Part shown: positions 1 through 12,500 of the stretch, one piece after another
How positions within the stretch are numbered: position 1 is the stretch's first letter
Layout of the letters: the number at the start of each line of letters is the position of its first letter
Assembly (NCBI GenBank): GCA_021613335.1
Contig: JAJTWR010000231.1
Span: forward strand, 4,410,001-4,474,000
Direction: 5' to 3'
From: Whitmania pigra
Lineage: Eukaryota; Annelida; Clitellata; Hirudinida; Haemopidae
Length of the DNA stretch: 64,000 nt
Position numbers and translations under genes: made by a program
The notes under the pieces: generated by a model
What the model was told of the DNA's origin: nothing
The model's input: the letters and a program-made list of their open reading frames with translations, nothing else
Database searches by the model: none

Positions 1-19
1 GCCACTCTGCATTTGTATT

Positions 20-190
20 TGTTTTTAGCCAATTTTTGAGTGCCTTATGTATGTATGGTTAGGATGTTAAGGCACTTCCTAATCGATCTACCATTTATAT
101 AGCGTTCCCTGATTTGGGTTGCGAACACGTAACGACACTTGCCTTCAACGCCTTTCGCAGGAACGCAACCCTCTGAGCTAACTCGCACAT
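20..190 (-). repeat. tRNA-derived SINE-like element (copy 1)
   Basis: Read on the minus strand, about 190 to 100 contains a good pol III box A (TAGCTCAGAGGG) and, about 50 bases on, a box B-like GTTCGCAACCC. This is the layout of a tRNA-derived SINE head. The minus-strand 3' part (about 100 to 20) resembles the stretch at 56128-56300, which carries the same motifs in more degraded form, so this is a dispersed family and not a tRNA gene. No cloverleaf with a clear anticodon arm was found. Family and boundaries are uncertain. Confidence 0.45.
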
Positions 191-199
191 CATTATAGA

Positions 200-970
200 G
201 ATAAGTTTCGTGTTCCTTGCTGTTTGATCGATCTTTGGAAGAAAAAGGTGGTCCCTTGACCCTGTTTGGACTGCTGTGCCGCCTCTTGCCTTCTATTTCC
301 CTCCGTTTTTGGACTTTAGGAGAGGTTCTGACAGGGGAGCTCGCCCTGGATCATTCTGTAAAGTATATCCAGCCGCTAATGCAGTCGCATTGGATCTCGC
401 TCTTATTCTTAAAACTCAGGTCTTCTAATGATTTTCTGACTTCTTCTTGGGCCTTGAATTTTCTTTCTGATCTCAGCAGAGTGTTTATTTCGTGTATATC
501 AGATTCATTTGTGTAAAACCTAGTTGATGAAAGTGGGTGGATGTGCTCTGCTTGGTTAAAACAATTCCTTTATTATTTTTAGCTGGTGAGGTAAGACTTA
601 GACATGCCTCAAAGATCTTTTCTACGGAACTATCGCACATCACTCAATTGAAACGCCAGTAGAACGCGAACGCTTTTGGCTTATATTAGTTATTGGGGCT
701 TGTAAATACACAAATAAGCTCAGAATCTAAACTACTTAACTATTGAACCAATTCGGAGAATTTCAAACAGTGAGATAAGATAAGATTATTGCATTCAAGA
801 GGGTATAAAATACTTGGTAGTATTTATGAGATATTCAAAGTAAAGGGGTCCTTTACGCATCTCATTCACTCTGGGTGTTTACCGACCCGCCTGCGCATTG
901 TCTGTTGAGGCCTAGACAATTTTAGCAAGCTATTTAAAAATCTGCATCGAGTATTCCTTGGCATTTCTAA
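200..970. other. no gene recognised upstream of ESRP
   Basis: A plus-strand open frame at 217-516 lacks an ATG start and resembles nothing I know. The minus strand of 230-480 is somewhat GC-richer and could be transposon debris linked to the adjacent SINE. Upstream (5' UTR or further 5') exons of the ESRP gene could lie here or outside the window; none can be assigned. Confidence 0.4.
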
Positions 971-971
971 G

Positions 972-3900
972 ATGATAATGCCTTACACAAGACTGGTTGG
1001 ATTTCTTTGCGATACATCGGGAGATAACCCGATAAATGATGACAAATCAATTTCTGATGTGCTTATTTTTGCATATGATCTAGAGAGAAATGAGGTGAGG
1101 TTTATTATTTTTTCGTGGAGTATTTTTCCAAACAAATCAATTTTCTATCCAGTTAGAGAAATCTGAACATTACAAGGTTGGCTCGGACTCTTGCCCAACC
1201 TCGAACAGCAAAGAAAGATTTACTTCTACAGTCCGCAATGTGAATTGACAATTTTGAGTTCAAAGAGTTTGGGATGTGATTCATCAATAACGCCAACTAT
1301 TTACAGGTAGAAGATTTATTATCCGAAGGTGATGAACCTGGTAAAAGGAGCAATTCCTGCTTGTGCACGTTTGGTCCTCAACATTTGAGAATGGTCTTGC
1401 ATCCAATGTCTTTTAGGCACAACATTAATCTGTCTGACAACTTTTATGCATACTTTGATTTAAAAAGCATTTTTAAACAATTTTATGCTTCGGTTCCAAT
1501 AGATCAGGCAATACTCGATTCTCTAAAATGTATCCTTTAAAGAGCTTTCGCAAGCGTTTGTTAGTGAAATGTCTATAATAATGAGTTAAGAATATTGCTT
1601 AGACAATTACAGTTACTAATTTCGTTATGTGAAACAATTGCAATGAAACTATAAATTATATTTAATGGTAAGAAGGTTAGATTTTCTTAACTTTAGACCA
1701 ATTAAGATGTCCTTGAAAAGTGTGACTTTTGGAATGAATGCTGTACGAAATTCATATCAGAAATTACCATTCTGTTCAAGAAAATGATTGAGAAAGGTCC
1801 GTTTAAAAAAAAATGCTACAGAAATTTTAAATGGCTTTCACAGACAAATTTGCTTCAGGTTTTGTATTTAAGGATCCAGAACAAATAATGAAGATCTATC
1901 ATCCGAGCATCTGGTTATTATTCGAGAAACATTTGGATTTTATTTAGTTAATTAGAAACTTTAAAATTAAGCATATTTTCAGGAGAGGTGAAATCAATGA
2001 TGAAAACGTTGTTAAAGCAAGAGGTTTGCCTTGGAGTTCGTCGGAAAAGGATGTCGCTAACTTTTTCATAGGTTTAAATATCGAAAAGTAAGTTCTCTAA
2101 CTAAAATCCAACTTTGTCATACTCAAAGTTATAATTTAGTTGATTTTAAATTTTTGTATTGATTATAAGATAAATAAGGACAACTAAATTGTCCACAATA
2201 GGGGTGGAGTAGCGTTTTGCATGACTGCCCAAGGCAGGAAGAATGGAGAAGCAGTGATTAGTTTTGAATCAAAGGAACACAGATGTTTAGCTTTGAAAAG
2301 GCATAAGCATTATTTAGGGTCTCGATACATAGAAGTGTTCCGGTCCACTGGGAAAGATTTTATTCAATGTCTAGCAAGTTAGTGTAAATGGTCAAAATTG
2401 ATTGGACCGATGACCTTATTTCTGTTCATGATTCACTTTATCAAGCTAAATTTTAATATAAATAACTTAGTAAAGTATTTAATCAATTTGAAATTTGCTC
2501 AAAGTAACTGACTTATATATTATTAATACAATACTTATAATGGTAATGCATTAATAATATAATACAAAAATCATTATTTTTATTAAAATAGTTTAATGAT
2601 TAAAAGTTAACCTCTTATTACTATTTACTAAGGTAGCAACAAAGAAGCAAAAGCTCTCCTCATGCAAAAATATGATTACATTGATCCAGTGATAATTAGA
2701 ATGAGGGGCCTCCCATATACATGCAATCAGGCTGAAATAGTAAGATTTCTTACAATATTATATCTTTTCAGAAGCAAATATGCTTTCTATCTCTCTATGT
2801 GATAAAATCTGGCTAAGGCCACTTTTGAATAAGGTTTCTAATAGGTCAATTTATTTTTCTACTAAAAAATCATTCCTAAAGTTTCTTGATAATCAGATGA
2901 TAACTTTTATAATATCACAATTTTATCTCAATTCACTATACTTCATTCTTTCAGGTGGATTTTTTCAAAGCTCTTCCAAATGCATGCCAAGTTTTGGATG
3001 GAGAAGAAGGAGTTTTGCTAATTCACCATTCAGAAGGAAAGAACACAGGAGATGCATTTGTTTTGTTTCCAAATGAAGATGAAGCTGCTAAGGCCCTGAC
3101 AAAACATAAACAACGCATTGGATCAAGATATATTGAACTATTCAAAAGTACCACGTCTGAGATACAACAGGTTAACTCAATTATCCCTAATTTGTGCTCA
3201 TTAAAAACGTGTTATCGCTAAAGTTCTTTTTTATCCAGATTCTCATTAAAAACGTTGATCCAAGGAGTTGCAATTACTCCATCTTTTCCCAGCCAAACTT
3301 TCAAAATTCGATCAGCACACAATCTCAGGGCACACCTTGCTTTTTACAAAGAAATGAAAGCAAAATCAGAGACTGTGTGAGATTAAGTAGCCTACCTCCA
3401 GAAACTTCTGTCAATGATCTTGTTTACTTCTTGTCTGACCATGTTAAAGACATCAGACACAAAGGAATTCATTTAGTGTATGATGTCAGGGTAAAGTACC
3501 TCAATAGCTCAATTTAACAATAGCAATATATTTACATGGTGGAAACGCAACATTGTATGAACCACAAATTAAAAATAAATCTTAATTTGATCCAGGGTTT
3601 GCAGACAGGAGAGGCTTTTATAGAAATGGTGGGTGAAAAGCAAGCAGAATATCTGCAAGATAATAGAGACAAGAAGTTGATTCTTGTTAATGGAAACCGT
3701 CACCAGGTTCAAGTAGAAAAGTGCTCCATCGATGAGATGGCCACACTTCTTCATGGGATCAGGGATTATTCATTTGTGCCCACAGTTCCTCCCAGTGAAG
3801 CAAGCATTGAGCAACAACATTGCAGCCAAAGTAAATGTTTTTAAAATATTATCAACTTCTTGCCACAACATTTCTAGCAAAGCACATTTATTCTTAGGAA

Positions 3901-4085
3901 CCATCCATCAAGACAGCCTAATATCAGACACTCTCCCAAATATCTCCTCAGTATATTTCACCAGCCAGCCACCTTTCCAATATTTCACAATCATACCCAT
4001 GAATGGAGTGACTGCCTCTTCCTTGATGCTTAGTTACCCAAAGATGTTCAGTTTGAACAAAGACATCGAAGCTAAAATCCGTTGA
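972..4085 (+). CDS. ESRP: Epithelial splicing regulatory protein (ESRP/fusilli-like), multi-exon
   Basis: An RNA-binding splicing regulator with an N-terminal exonuclease-like region and three quasi-RRMs. Exons inferred: 972-1094 ([11 protein letters not shown], family N-terminal start), 1307-1529, 1707-1796, an uncertain small exon near 1850, 1983-2087 ([10 protein letters not shown]), 2202-2377 ([22 protein letters not shown]), 2633-2739 (MRGLPYTC), 2955-3170 ([17 protein letters not shown]), 3239-3490 ([12 protein letters not shown]), 3596-3830 (TGEAFIEM) and 3898-4085. RRM1 spans 1983-2377, RRM2 2633-3170 and RRM3 3239-3830. The paired RGLP and GSRYIE motifs are diagnostic of the ESRP/hnRNP F/H type of RRM, and the N-terminal exons favour ESRP over hnRNP F/H. 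The ATG at 972 follows an AG and may not be the true start, so the 5' end is provisional. The gene converges on the SLC52A gene. Confidence 0.87.
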
Positions 4086-4911
4086 AAAAGTAACTTAAAT
4101 CATCATATTAGAAGAAAAATTTCTTGGGTGCAATCCCCAAACCATGCTAAATCCACATGTGCAAGATATATTCAATAATGTATATAAACATTATAACACA
4201 CAACATACTCTGATAAAATCTTGAACACTACCCAAATCTCATCGGTTATTTACATTAATCACAGCCAAGGACTTGCAAAACTGGGAGACATTAAATTCCT
4301 GAGCAGCAATAAACTGAAACTCTAAAGCTGCTTTTAAAAGTTAACATCAAATACATATCACAAACACTGATCAATAATATTTCAAACTATAAGATGTCTT
4401 GGTAAACTTTGAAAATTATGTACCAAATGCCAAATAGTTTCACCTATGAAACTCTGCTTTTAATTTATGGTCAATCCAGTCCGCTAACCGCTGATTAAGC
4501 CAATAATTCTTGGACAAATCTAAGTTATTATGCAATAACTTCATATTGATCTGTAATCTCCCATTGTGCATTTATTTTCAACATCACAGCAATGTCTTGT
4601 AATAGCAATACAAATTAGAAAGATCATTGACTGAAACTTGGAAAACAAAATATTTCATAATCACTTATTATAAATAAGAAAACAAAATGAATGCTTTAGA
4701 ATGAATACAATAAAATAGATGATCAAGTAGGTTCAAAACAATCCTTAACAATGACTCAAGTGAAAAGAAAATCAACTTATATAAACACACTGTGATTTGT
4801 TTGCAAAGGATAAGTTAAAAATCATTCACAGCTTTCAAAAACTGATTTCATTATTAGCCATATAAAGTTTAAATGAGGGTCATAAACTGATCATAAAATA
4901 AAAATTAAAAC
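4086..4911. other. Convergent intergenic region (3' ends of ESRP and SLC52A)
   Basis: AT-rich, with no open frame of interest. It must hold the 3' UTRs of both flanking genes. Candidate poly(A) signals are abundant in such AT-rich sequence and not individually informative. Confidence 0.5.
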
Positions 4912-6426
4912 TCAATCTTGCTCTAAGTTCTCCATTAATAATTTGCTTGAACAAGGAGGGATGCTTTTGAAAATCTTGAAGAAATTTATGAGAACAAATG
5001 CAATTAAGGCTCCCACTAAAGATCCAAATTGACTTGCACAACCACACCACAACAACATCTTTCGACCGCCGTGAATGTGAAACTTTGACGCAATCCAAAC
5101 TCGCGTCAATGAAAAACAAGAAGTCATTGTGAGGGCCGTTACCACCTGGATCAAGAATTAAATTATCAAACAAAAACAGATTAATTTAAATTAATCAAAA
5201 TAACTCACAATTATTACTGGTCCATAGATTGTGCCCACCATAGGAGGGTGAGGACTCAATGATGCCAAAGTCAGATGGAAAATGACAGATCCAACCCCCG
5301 TGACCATGAGAAACCCTATAGTCTTTATCCCGGGAACGGGCAGGACCAGAGTGGACAACGAAAAAAGTGATCCGATCACAGAATTCAATCGGATGGTGAG
5401 AGTATACACCATATCACCATAAGGTAGACAAGTGTATGATTGAGTGGCAGGAATTAAACCGTTTGTTGACAGATTCAGGAGTGAAACAGACACCAAATAA
5501 AAGCACAAGTGGACCTTGCTAAGCGGTGCCTTTGAACTTGATTCTAATGAAGAATCAGGTGATTCCACTGATTGGACATCAGCTTCCTGATGTTGTGAAG
5601 CTGAGGATTCAAATTTGGAATCACTGTTAAGAGGGCTTGAAGCGACTGACTCAGACTCTGTCTTTGTCTTCATCTTTGGGAAAGCAGACCCTTTATGGAG
5701 GATCTGGTAGCTCTTTAATCTAGTAAAGTTCAAAGCATAGAAAGAAAGTAAGCTCAAAAATAAAATGCACGATATGATGAGAAAAAACGTTTGAATTGAA
5801 AATCTCGGCTCGGGATACACTGGAACCATATTCATCACGTAAGCACATTCAGAGTCATCACAGGTCATGTTGGACATTGTCGAATTGACACAGGTCGGAT
5901 TACTTCCTAAACCTTGGGCAAAACCAATCAAGCCAGGTAAAAGACCTGAAAGACCCAGCCCAAAGTAGAAAACAGATAGATAAGCAGCAGGAAATCTGGC
6001 CATAAAGGGTAAATAAACCAAGGATGCAGTACAACTTGCCAATGAAAATATTCCTGTAAGGCACAAAACTGCAATGCTCCTTTCTTCTCCAGCCACAAAT
6101 ACAGTTTTATCCCACAAAAAAGCCATAAGAATTGAGGTAAGAAAACTTATGCTGATTATTAACAATGATAAAGTAATATCACTTTTAGAAACAACAGAAC
6201 TGGATCTTCCAGTCTTTATTTTAGATATGATTGAATAGAGCACAGGAGCAATATTCGAACATTGAATCACGAAAGCTATATGAGATGGAAGATTCCATTT
6301 TTCTGGCAAAATGTTGATCATCAAAGGAAGCTCAACCCATAATGCCGATGCAATAATCCAAGACGACAATGCGTACAGAGAAATTAATATAGATACAGGA
6401 GCATATACTTTACTACCAAAAGGCAT
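4912..6426 (-). CDS. SLC52A: Riboflavin transporter (SLC52A family), two exons
   Basis: A plasma-membrane riboflavin transporter. Exon 1 is 6426-5209 and exon 2 is 5145-4912, giving 483 residues against about 445-470 for mammalian RFVTs. The N-terminus carries the family signature ALWVELPL (WVELPL is near-invariant) followed by PEKWNLPS, and the C-terminal exon has LLWCGCASQFGSLVGA, matching the family's last membrane segments. Ten to eleven hydrophobic segments are visible. A Ser/Glu-rich loop at about residues 245-300 sits in the middle, where the family has its variable cytoplasmic loop. The first ATG in frame is at 6426; the frame stays open upstream without an ATG. The splice donor GTGAGT at 5208 and the acceptor ATCCAG at 5146 are clear. 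Which of the SLC52A1/2/3 paralogues it corresponds to cannot be decided. Confidence 0.93.
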
Positions 6427-8261
6427 ATTTATTTTTCTTGAAAAGGTAGAACTAAAAGATCGACTTCCAGCAGATCCTGCTTTAAACTGCCTAATTTCTT
6501 GCAACACAACAAACAGATGAGGTAAATCACATGTTTAGCAGATATGAATATACTTAAAAGAGAATTCTCTTAAGTTAGACGATGCGTCCGAATCAAATAT
6601 AATTTTAATTATGAATGAAAAGTGATACTTATAAACCGACTAGTAGGTTTACAATTTGTTATCTATTTACAAAATAAATACGTTACTAATTTTTTTCCAG
6701 TAAACTGTCTCACTTCTTATAAACTATCACAAATTGATTTAAAAAATTGTTTGCTAACATGATCGGTACTGTCATTATATACGTTTTCCCACAGAACAAT
6801 AATGTTAATCTATTAAATGATTAATTTTATGAGATCGACATGTTGTTCATAATTCAATGGTTGTAGTATAAGTAACTGACTGATTTCAATTTTAATGTCA
6901 TAATGCCATGATGGCAACCAGACAAAAACAGGTAATCTGTTAATATTCTGTTTTAACAAAATATATTGGACCTCGTGACACTTTCGATCGCAGTCAAATT
7001 CTTATGAAATTTCTAGTTTCACTTCACTAGGACACATGACAAGAAATTAACGTTTTTATAAATTAAAAAACAAAAACAATTACGTTTTCAACAACTTTGT
7101 GATAAATTGGGTTAAGTAATCAGAATTAAACGCAACCACAAAATACAAACATTTATCTAAAACAAGTTTAACATTATAATTTAGAAGCAAATATTATTCA
7201 TAGACAAACATTCTATTAATTTATTATATTCAGCAGGAGTGCTTCGATATGCTGGCTAGAGTATATTTAAACAGAACATCGCAACCTAAAGAAATAAGAA
7301 GTATAGATTTTCTGAGCTGGTCCAAGGGGCTCATGCGGGATGTCATGATTGAACTTTTTAATATTTCGTACAAAGCTGTAAATTTGTTTAGTAACGATCT
7401 TCAGACATTGCTAAGTGCTGCTAACCTCACATTTAGCAGCTTGCTTTCGCTAGCACCGAGTCGGGAAGTTCTCTGAGATTTGAAAAACTGGTGAGAATCT
7501 ATAAAACAAATTTGCATTGTTTCCAGTGAAATCTCTGAAATTTGTATGTTAATTCTTTACTTCCAAGTTTGTCTTTATTTGAATTTGTTTGAAGTTGCAA
7601 TTAATTCAGCACTAGGACTTGAGGTTGGTAAATAAATAATATCAATGCAACCGAATGCTGTGTTCGTATAACAAACATGTTTAACTGAATAATGCTTGCC
7701 ATTGGCAGCCATCGTAGAGATTTTATTATGCTTGTGGTGCGATCGTTATCCTTAAATAGGAATCAGAACGATTTATTCTCCAATTTTCCTGATTTCCTCC
7801 AATCACGCATAATCAATTGATGTTTGATGCATCCACAACTTCACAAACATTAAATTGAGACAATTTATTTAATCAGCCGAAAATATGCATTTTTTATTAG
7901 AAATAATAATAATAATAATAAATATAAAACTAATAATAGTTAAGGAAACAAATTATTGATTTTTTTCAAAAAATTAGTTTCAAGTTGATGTTGAAAAACA
8001 CCAATTATTTTCAAAAATACTCGCTGTTATTTCAAATGTTTCCTCGAGTGCTTCCCTGGATTATGATGAAGTTCTTGGATGCTTCTTGCGCTTGCTTTAT
8101 CAGCGGTTGTTTACAGACCTAATCACCTACTTATGAAATGGACGTTTAATCATAATCATGCTGTTCTTTAAAGATATCTTCTTTCTATTTAAACATGATT
8201 TGTGATCATTTCCAGCTGAATTTGAATTTAACCTAAGCTCAATGATCGCAAAAATCCCAGT
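6427..8261. other. Spacer with no supported gene
   Basis: AT-rich spacer between two divergent genes (SLC52A on minus, the TPR-like gene on plus). A 75-codon ATG frame at 7249-7476 resembles nothing I know and has no flanking splice support. It could be a small exon or chance. Confidence 0.4.
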
Positions 8262-8693
8262 AATAATATAATATAATATAATATAATATAATATAATATA
8301 ATATAAGATAATATAATATAATAATATAATATAATATATAATATAATATAATATAATATAATATAATATAATATAATTATAATATAATATAATATAATAT
8401 AATATAATATAATATAATATAATATAATATATAATATAATATAATATTAATATAATATAATATAATATAATATAATATAATATAATATAATATAATATAA
8501 TATAATATAATATATATAATATATATAATATAATATAATAATATAATATAATATAATATAATATAATATAATATAATATAATATAATATAATATAATAAT
8601 ATAATATAATATAATATAATATAATATAATATAATATAATAATATAATATAATATAATATAATATAATATAATATAATATAATATAATATAAT
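8262..8693. repeat. (AATAT)n pentanucleotide array, ~430 bp
   Basis: Near-perfect tandem TATAA/AATAT units with a few phase slips of 1 to 3 bases. It produces long artefactual frames rich in Tyr, Ile and Leu on the minus strand; these are not genes. Confidence 0.97.
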
Positions 8694-9570
8694 TAAACAT
8701 TGCAACCATCGTTTTCAAGCCAAGTTGGCTCAACACTTTCCTGCAACACAAGCAGGCCACTTGGATGAGTAATGAAGATCCCACCTGGAATACTTTCTTG
8801 AGTTTGCTTCTCGCTGAGTGGTGTTTTCCATTTCAAGATTTCAGTTGCTTGCTTAATGGAGCAGTCGTTCCACCAACTCAATTTTGTCGTGTGTCATTTA
8901 ATTCAGGCGTTTTAAATAAGTTTTGCTGAAATAAAATGTAAAATAGTTAATAGCTCAATAATAATTCACAAGAATTTAACAAGTGAATCCGATAAATAAT
9001 AATAATAAACACAATTATTGATAAATAAATATGATTAATAACAAAGCTACAAGTCTAATCAAATTTCATATTCAAAAGTAGAACTTGAAAAATTAAACTT
9101 TTAAACCTTGAAAATTGTAAAGTGAAAAAGTCAAAAGAAGATAAAAGATTGTTCTTAAAGATATAATTTTTTTCACATTCGCACACGAATATGTATTGAA
9201 ACAACAGCAACAACAACAGCAGCAACAACAACAACAACAACAACACTAATAACATGGCGAATATGGCGAAGTTTCAGTGCAGAGGAATAATTAGTTTGCG
9301 TTTATAATAAATTCATGTGAAACAAGAAAACATTTGTCGTTTCTTTGTTGAGTAGAATAATGCTGCTATAATTTCTGACTCAGTGCATGATTCAATGAAG
9401 TAATGCTCTCAACTTTCGAATTTCTATATTGAAGGATTGAAACAAAGAAACGGGGGATTTATTAATTATTGATAACTGGTTACATAGTTGGTAGTCACGC
9501 CTAAGTAGTACATCTATTTTAATTATAACTAAATTAAAAAAAATTGTTTTTTGAATCGACAGGCCTTGAG
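8694..9570. other. Spacer with a short CAA/CAG repeat and an unassigned minus-strand frame
   Basis: Directly after the (AATAT)n array, 8694-8900 is GC-richer and open on the minus strand (62 codons, 8881-8693, no ATG in the array-free part). It may be part of an old element or an exon; I cannot identify it. At about 9199-9246 there is a CAA/CAG trinucleotide repeat. Confidence 0.4.
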
Positions 9571-12500
9571 ATGGATTTTGAATTTGCATTGAAAAGTGCT
9601 CAAACGCTCCTGGATAAATTGGAGTTGGAGGATGCTGAAGACAAATTTTGCAAACTGTTGAATGATTTAAGCGTGGAGGAGAAAAAAGGAAACTTGGATG
9701 GAAAAATGAAAAGTTCATCGATGATTGAGGTGGAGTGTTTGATCGGGGTCGCAGAGTGCCGATCAAAATCTTTCAAGATGGGCAGATACCTTAAAGATGA
9801 TTTCTGGTTCCAATGTTTCATTATGCCTCTCTGCTTGCTACACAGATCTCGAAAATTACTTCAATCAATTGTTGATGCAAATGCCGATCCTCAAAGTCCT
9901 GATTTCTGTCGTTCGGATAAATTGAATGGAGACTTTCAAACCAAGGTTCAAAACAGACTTAATAGACTGGAGTTCAACATATCCTCACTTGAAGATAACT
10001 TCATCAGGGGATTGCTGAGAAAAACCTTTAATGGAAACAATTCAGGCACGCAGCGATTAAAACCTGGTTCTTCGATGTCAGTTAACAAAGCTTGGATCTT
10101 CGAATTGGTGAAGATCTGCGACGTCGCTAATGTCGATGGCTGGTCAAAGAGAAAGAAATCTGACCTACAACATTCGCCGGCAGATGCCGATGAATCTGAA
10201 GATGTTCCAAACAATAACAAACTTATTGATTCAAATATTCCAGCTGAAAGAAAGGGCGAAAAGCAACCACGCCTCAAATCCAGTCAAAGTTTCAAGCATC
10301 AAAGACCATCTTTATCCACCAGAAACTATTGCAGTAGCGCCTTCAAAAGTGGAAGATCAACAGAGTCACGTGATATTTCGCCAAATCCAGCCTCCTTTTC
10401 CAGTAGAAGTCGCACCATAAATTTCGAGCGCTTTCAGGAAGCTATTCAAACTTTCGTTAGCGACATCTCGAGTGAGGTATGAATTTTCAAAATGTTCTTT
10501 GACTTAAAAGTTGTCGAACATTCGAATGAATCAATCCTATCGCAATTTTATTGAATTTATATCCAATTTTGTCTAATATTTGTATAACTTTTATAGGTTA
10601 GAACTCGCTACGGACACTTGTCAAAGATACCTGAGTCACTGATTGAAAGACGACTGGCATCGGAAATTGCACTGCGATTATCTCCGGGATCCATTCAAGC
10701 GGAAGACTACATAGACGTGTTGGAGGGAGCTCTGGTGGCTGGTATCGCTGAAAAGACAAACGATGAGATTGACGATGGCGAAGAAGATGAAAAACTTGCT
10801 GAAATGCAGAGGATGGCTGAACTGCAGCGAGAGAAAGAACGATTGCTCGCCTTAGATGACGAAGAGGAGGAAGATGAGAATGGCTACGAAACTCTTCATC
10901 TTGATGTGGGACAATTTCTTCAGGGCACAATTTTGGAAGAAAACTCAACAAAAACCACCGCTGAAAAGCTCGCCTCACCGCAGCAGTTAGCTGTCACTGG
11001 GACAAAAGGTTCTTTAAATGCTGTTGTGCCGAGATCACCTCTTTTAGTTACTGATAATAAATCTCTTCCTGTATCAAACTTAAGCCAGACTCTTAAACAA
11101 TTGAGGCGTGATATTTTATTCGTCTGGAGGCGTTTAAAGACCAAAGAACAGATTCGAGAAAAGAATGTGCCTCAAAAAATGGATGTTAAAGATAACCGCA
11201 ACATCTTTTCTTTAAATGAAGAACATTTTGAAGAGCTTTCGAACTTGAATCAGTGTCGAAATTCTGGAGATGAAAATATTTGTCACACCAATATTAAAGT
11301 GACCATTGAAGATGTCAGTTGGCCTTTTCATCAAGTTAAAAAATCCAATGTGGTTTTGATGTTACTCGAGTTACTCACCAAGGCAGCTAGATACGAATCC
11401 GTGCAAAAGCATCATCAAGAATCGGTGGAACTTTTGCAGATTGCTGATAAGATTGTTAACGAGCACTGGGATACATCCCGCCTAGAAAGTGAAGTTAAGA
11501 AGATCGTTGCTCTCGTATGGGGAGATTTGGGAGAAGAATTGAGTAAGGCAGGACAAGTCTCAAAGGGGAGCTTTTATCTGGAGAAGCAAAAAAGTTTGAC
11601 ATCGAGACAAGAATCAAAATTGAACCGCTCGAGTAATGGAAAAGTGACGATATACGAAGAAGTGGAAATGTGGTGTAAATTAGGAGACGCCTATTTGGGA
11701 GAGGATTTGAGGAGTGAGTCTCTTCTCGCCCGATTAATGCAACTCACTAAAGAGGAACTCATGCGACTGGATGAAACATCTGAAAATGAAAGCAAGCCGC
11801 GGTTATTGATGGACCAATACTTATCAGATTTTTATAAAAACAAAGTCGGCGAATCTCTTTCTGATAAAGTTAAAGCTCACGATGACGACGAAGACGACGA
11901 CGATGATGACAAGGAAGAAAGGGATGTTTACTGCACGTGCTTACAAGAAGCTGTGGATTGTTTCACTACTGCTGCCAATATTCTTCAGACCAATCGCATC
12001 ATTTTAGGCAACGACAGACCAGAACTTTGGTCTGAAATTTTAACAAAAATGGCAGACTGTCATTTAATGTGTGGAAATTTAGATTTAGCGGAGACTGCTT
12101 ACGATGAGGCGTTGGATCACATGAGTAGAGCCGTAGGTCCTGAACATCTGCGCAGAAATGCGGATGCCATCCTGGCTCTTGCTACCCTTTGTTTCATCAC
12201 TGGAAACAACATTAGGGCTTGCACGCTGCTATTGACTTCCTTGGCTCTCAGAGGAAAATATTGCGATAAACGAGGCCCGAACAACAATCAAAGTGATTAT
12301 AATAAGATCAACACCGATCCATATAGTCTCATTAAATTACAAAATTCTTTAGATTTAGAAGAAGACGATATAGATTTCGGTACCGTTTGGACGATGATGA
12401 TTTTATCTCTGGCGCATCATTCTATGGGAAAACCACATCAGGCCATTTCATGGGCTTCAAGAGCTTTCACAGCTCATGGACAATTTTTCCATGGTCGTTT

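Noticed and set aside
107..190. Functional tRNA gene on the minus strand
   Set aside because: Box A and box B are present, but no convincing cloverleaf or acceptor stem; better explained as a SINE head.
217..516. 99-codon plus-strand frame at the window start
   Set aside because: Starts at TTG, not ATG, with no recognisable domain and no clear splice context.
6427..6507. Extension of the riboflavin transporter N-terminus to 6507
   Set aside because: The extra 27 codons begin at GTG; the first ATG is at 6426, and the residues after it match the family start.
8127..8784. Long Tyr/Leu/Ile-rich frames on the minus strand
   Set aside because: Translation of the (AATAT)n array.
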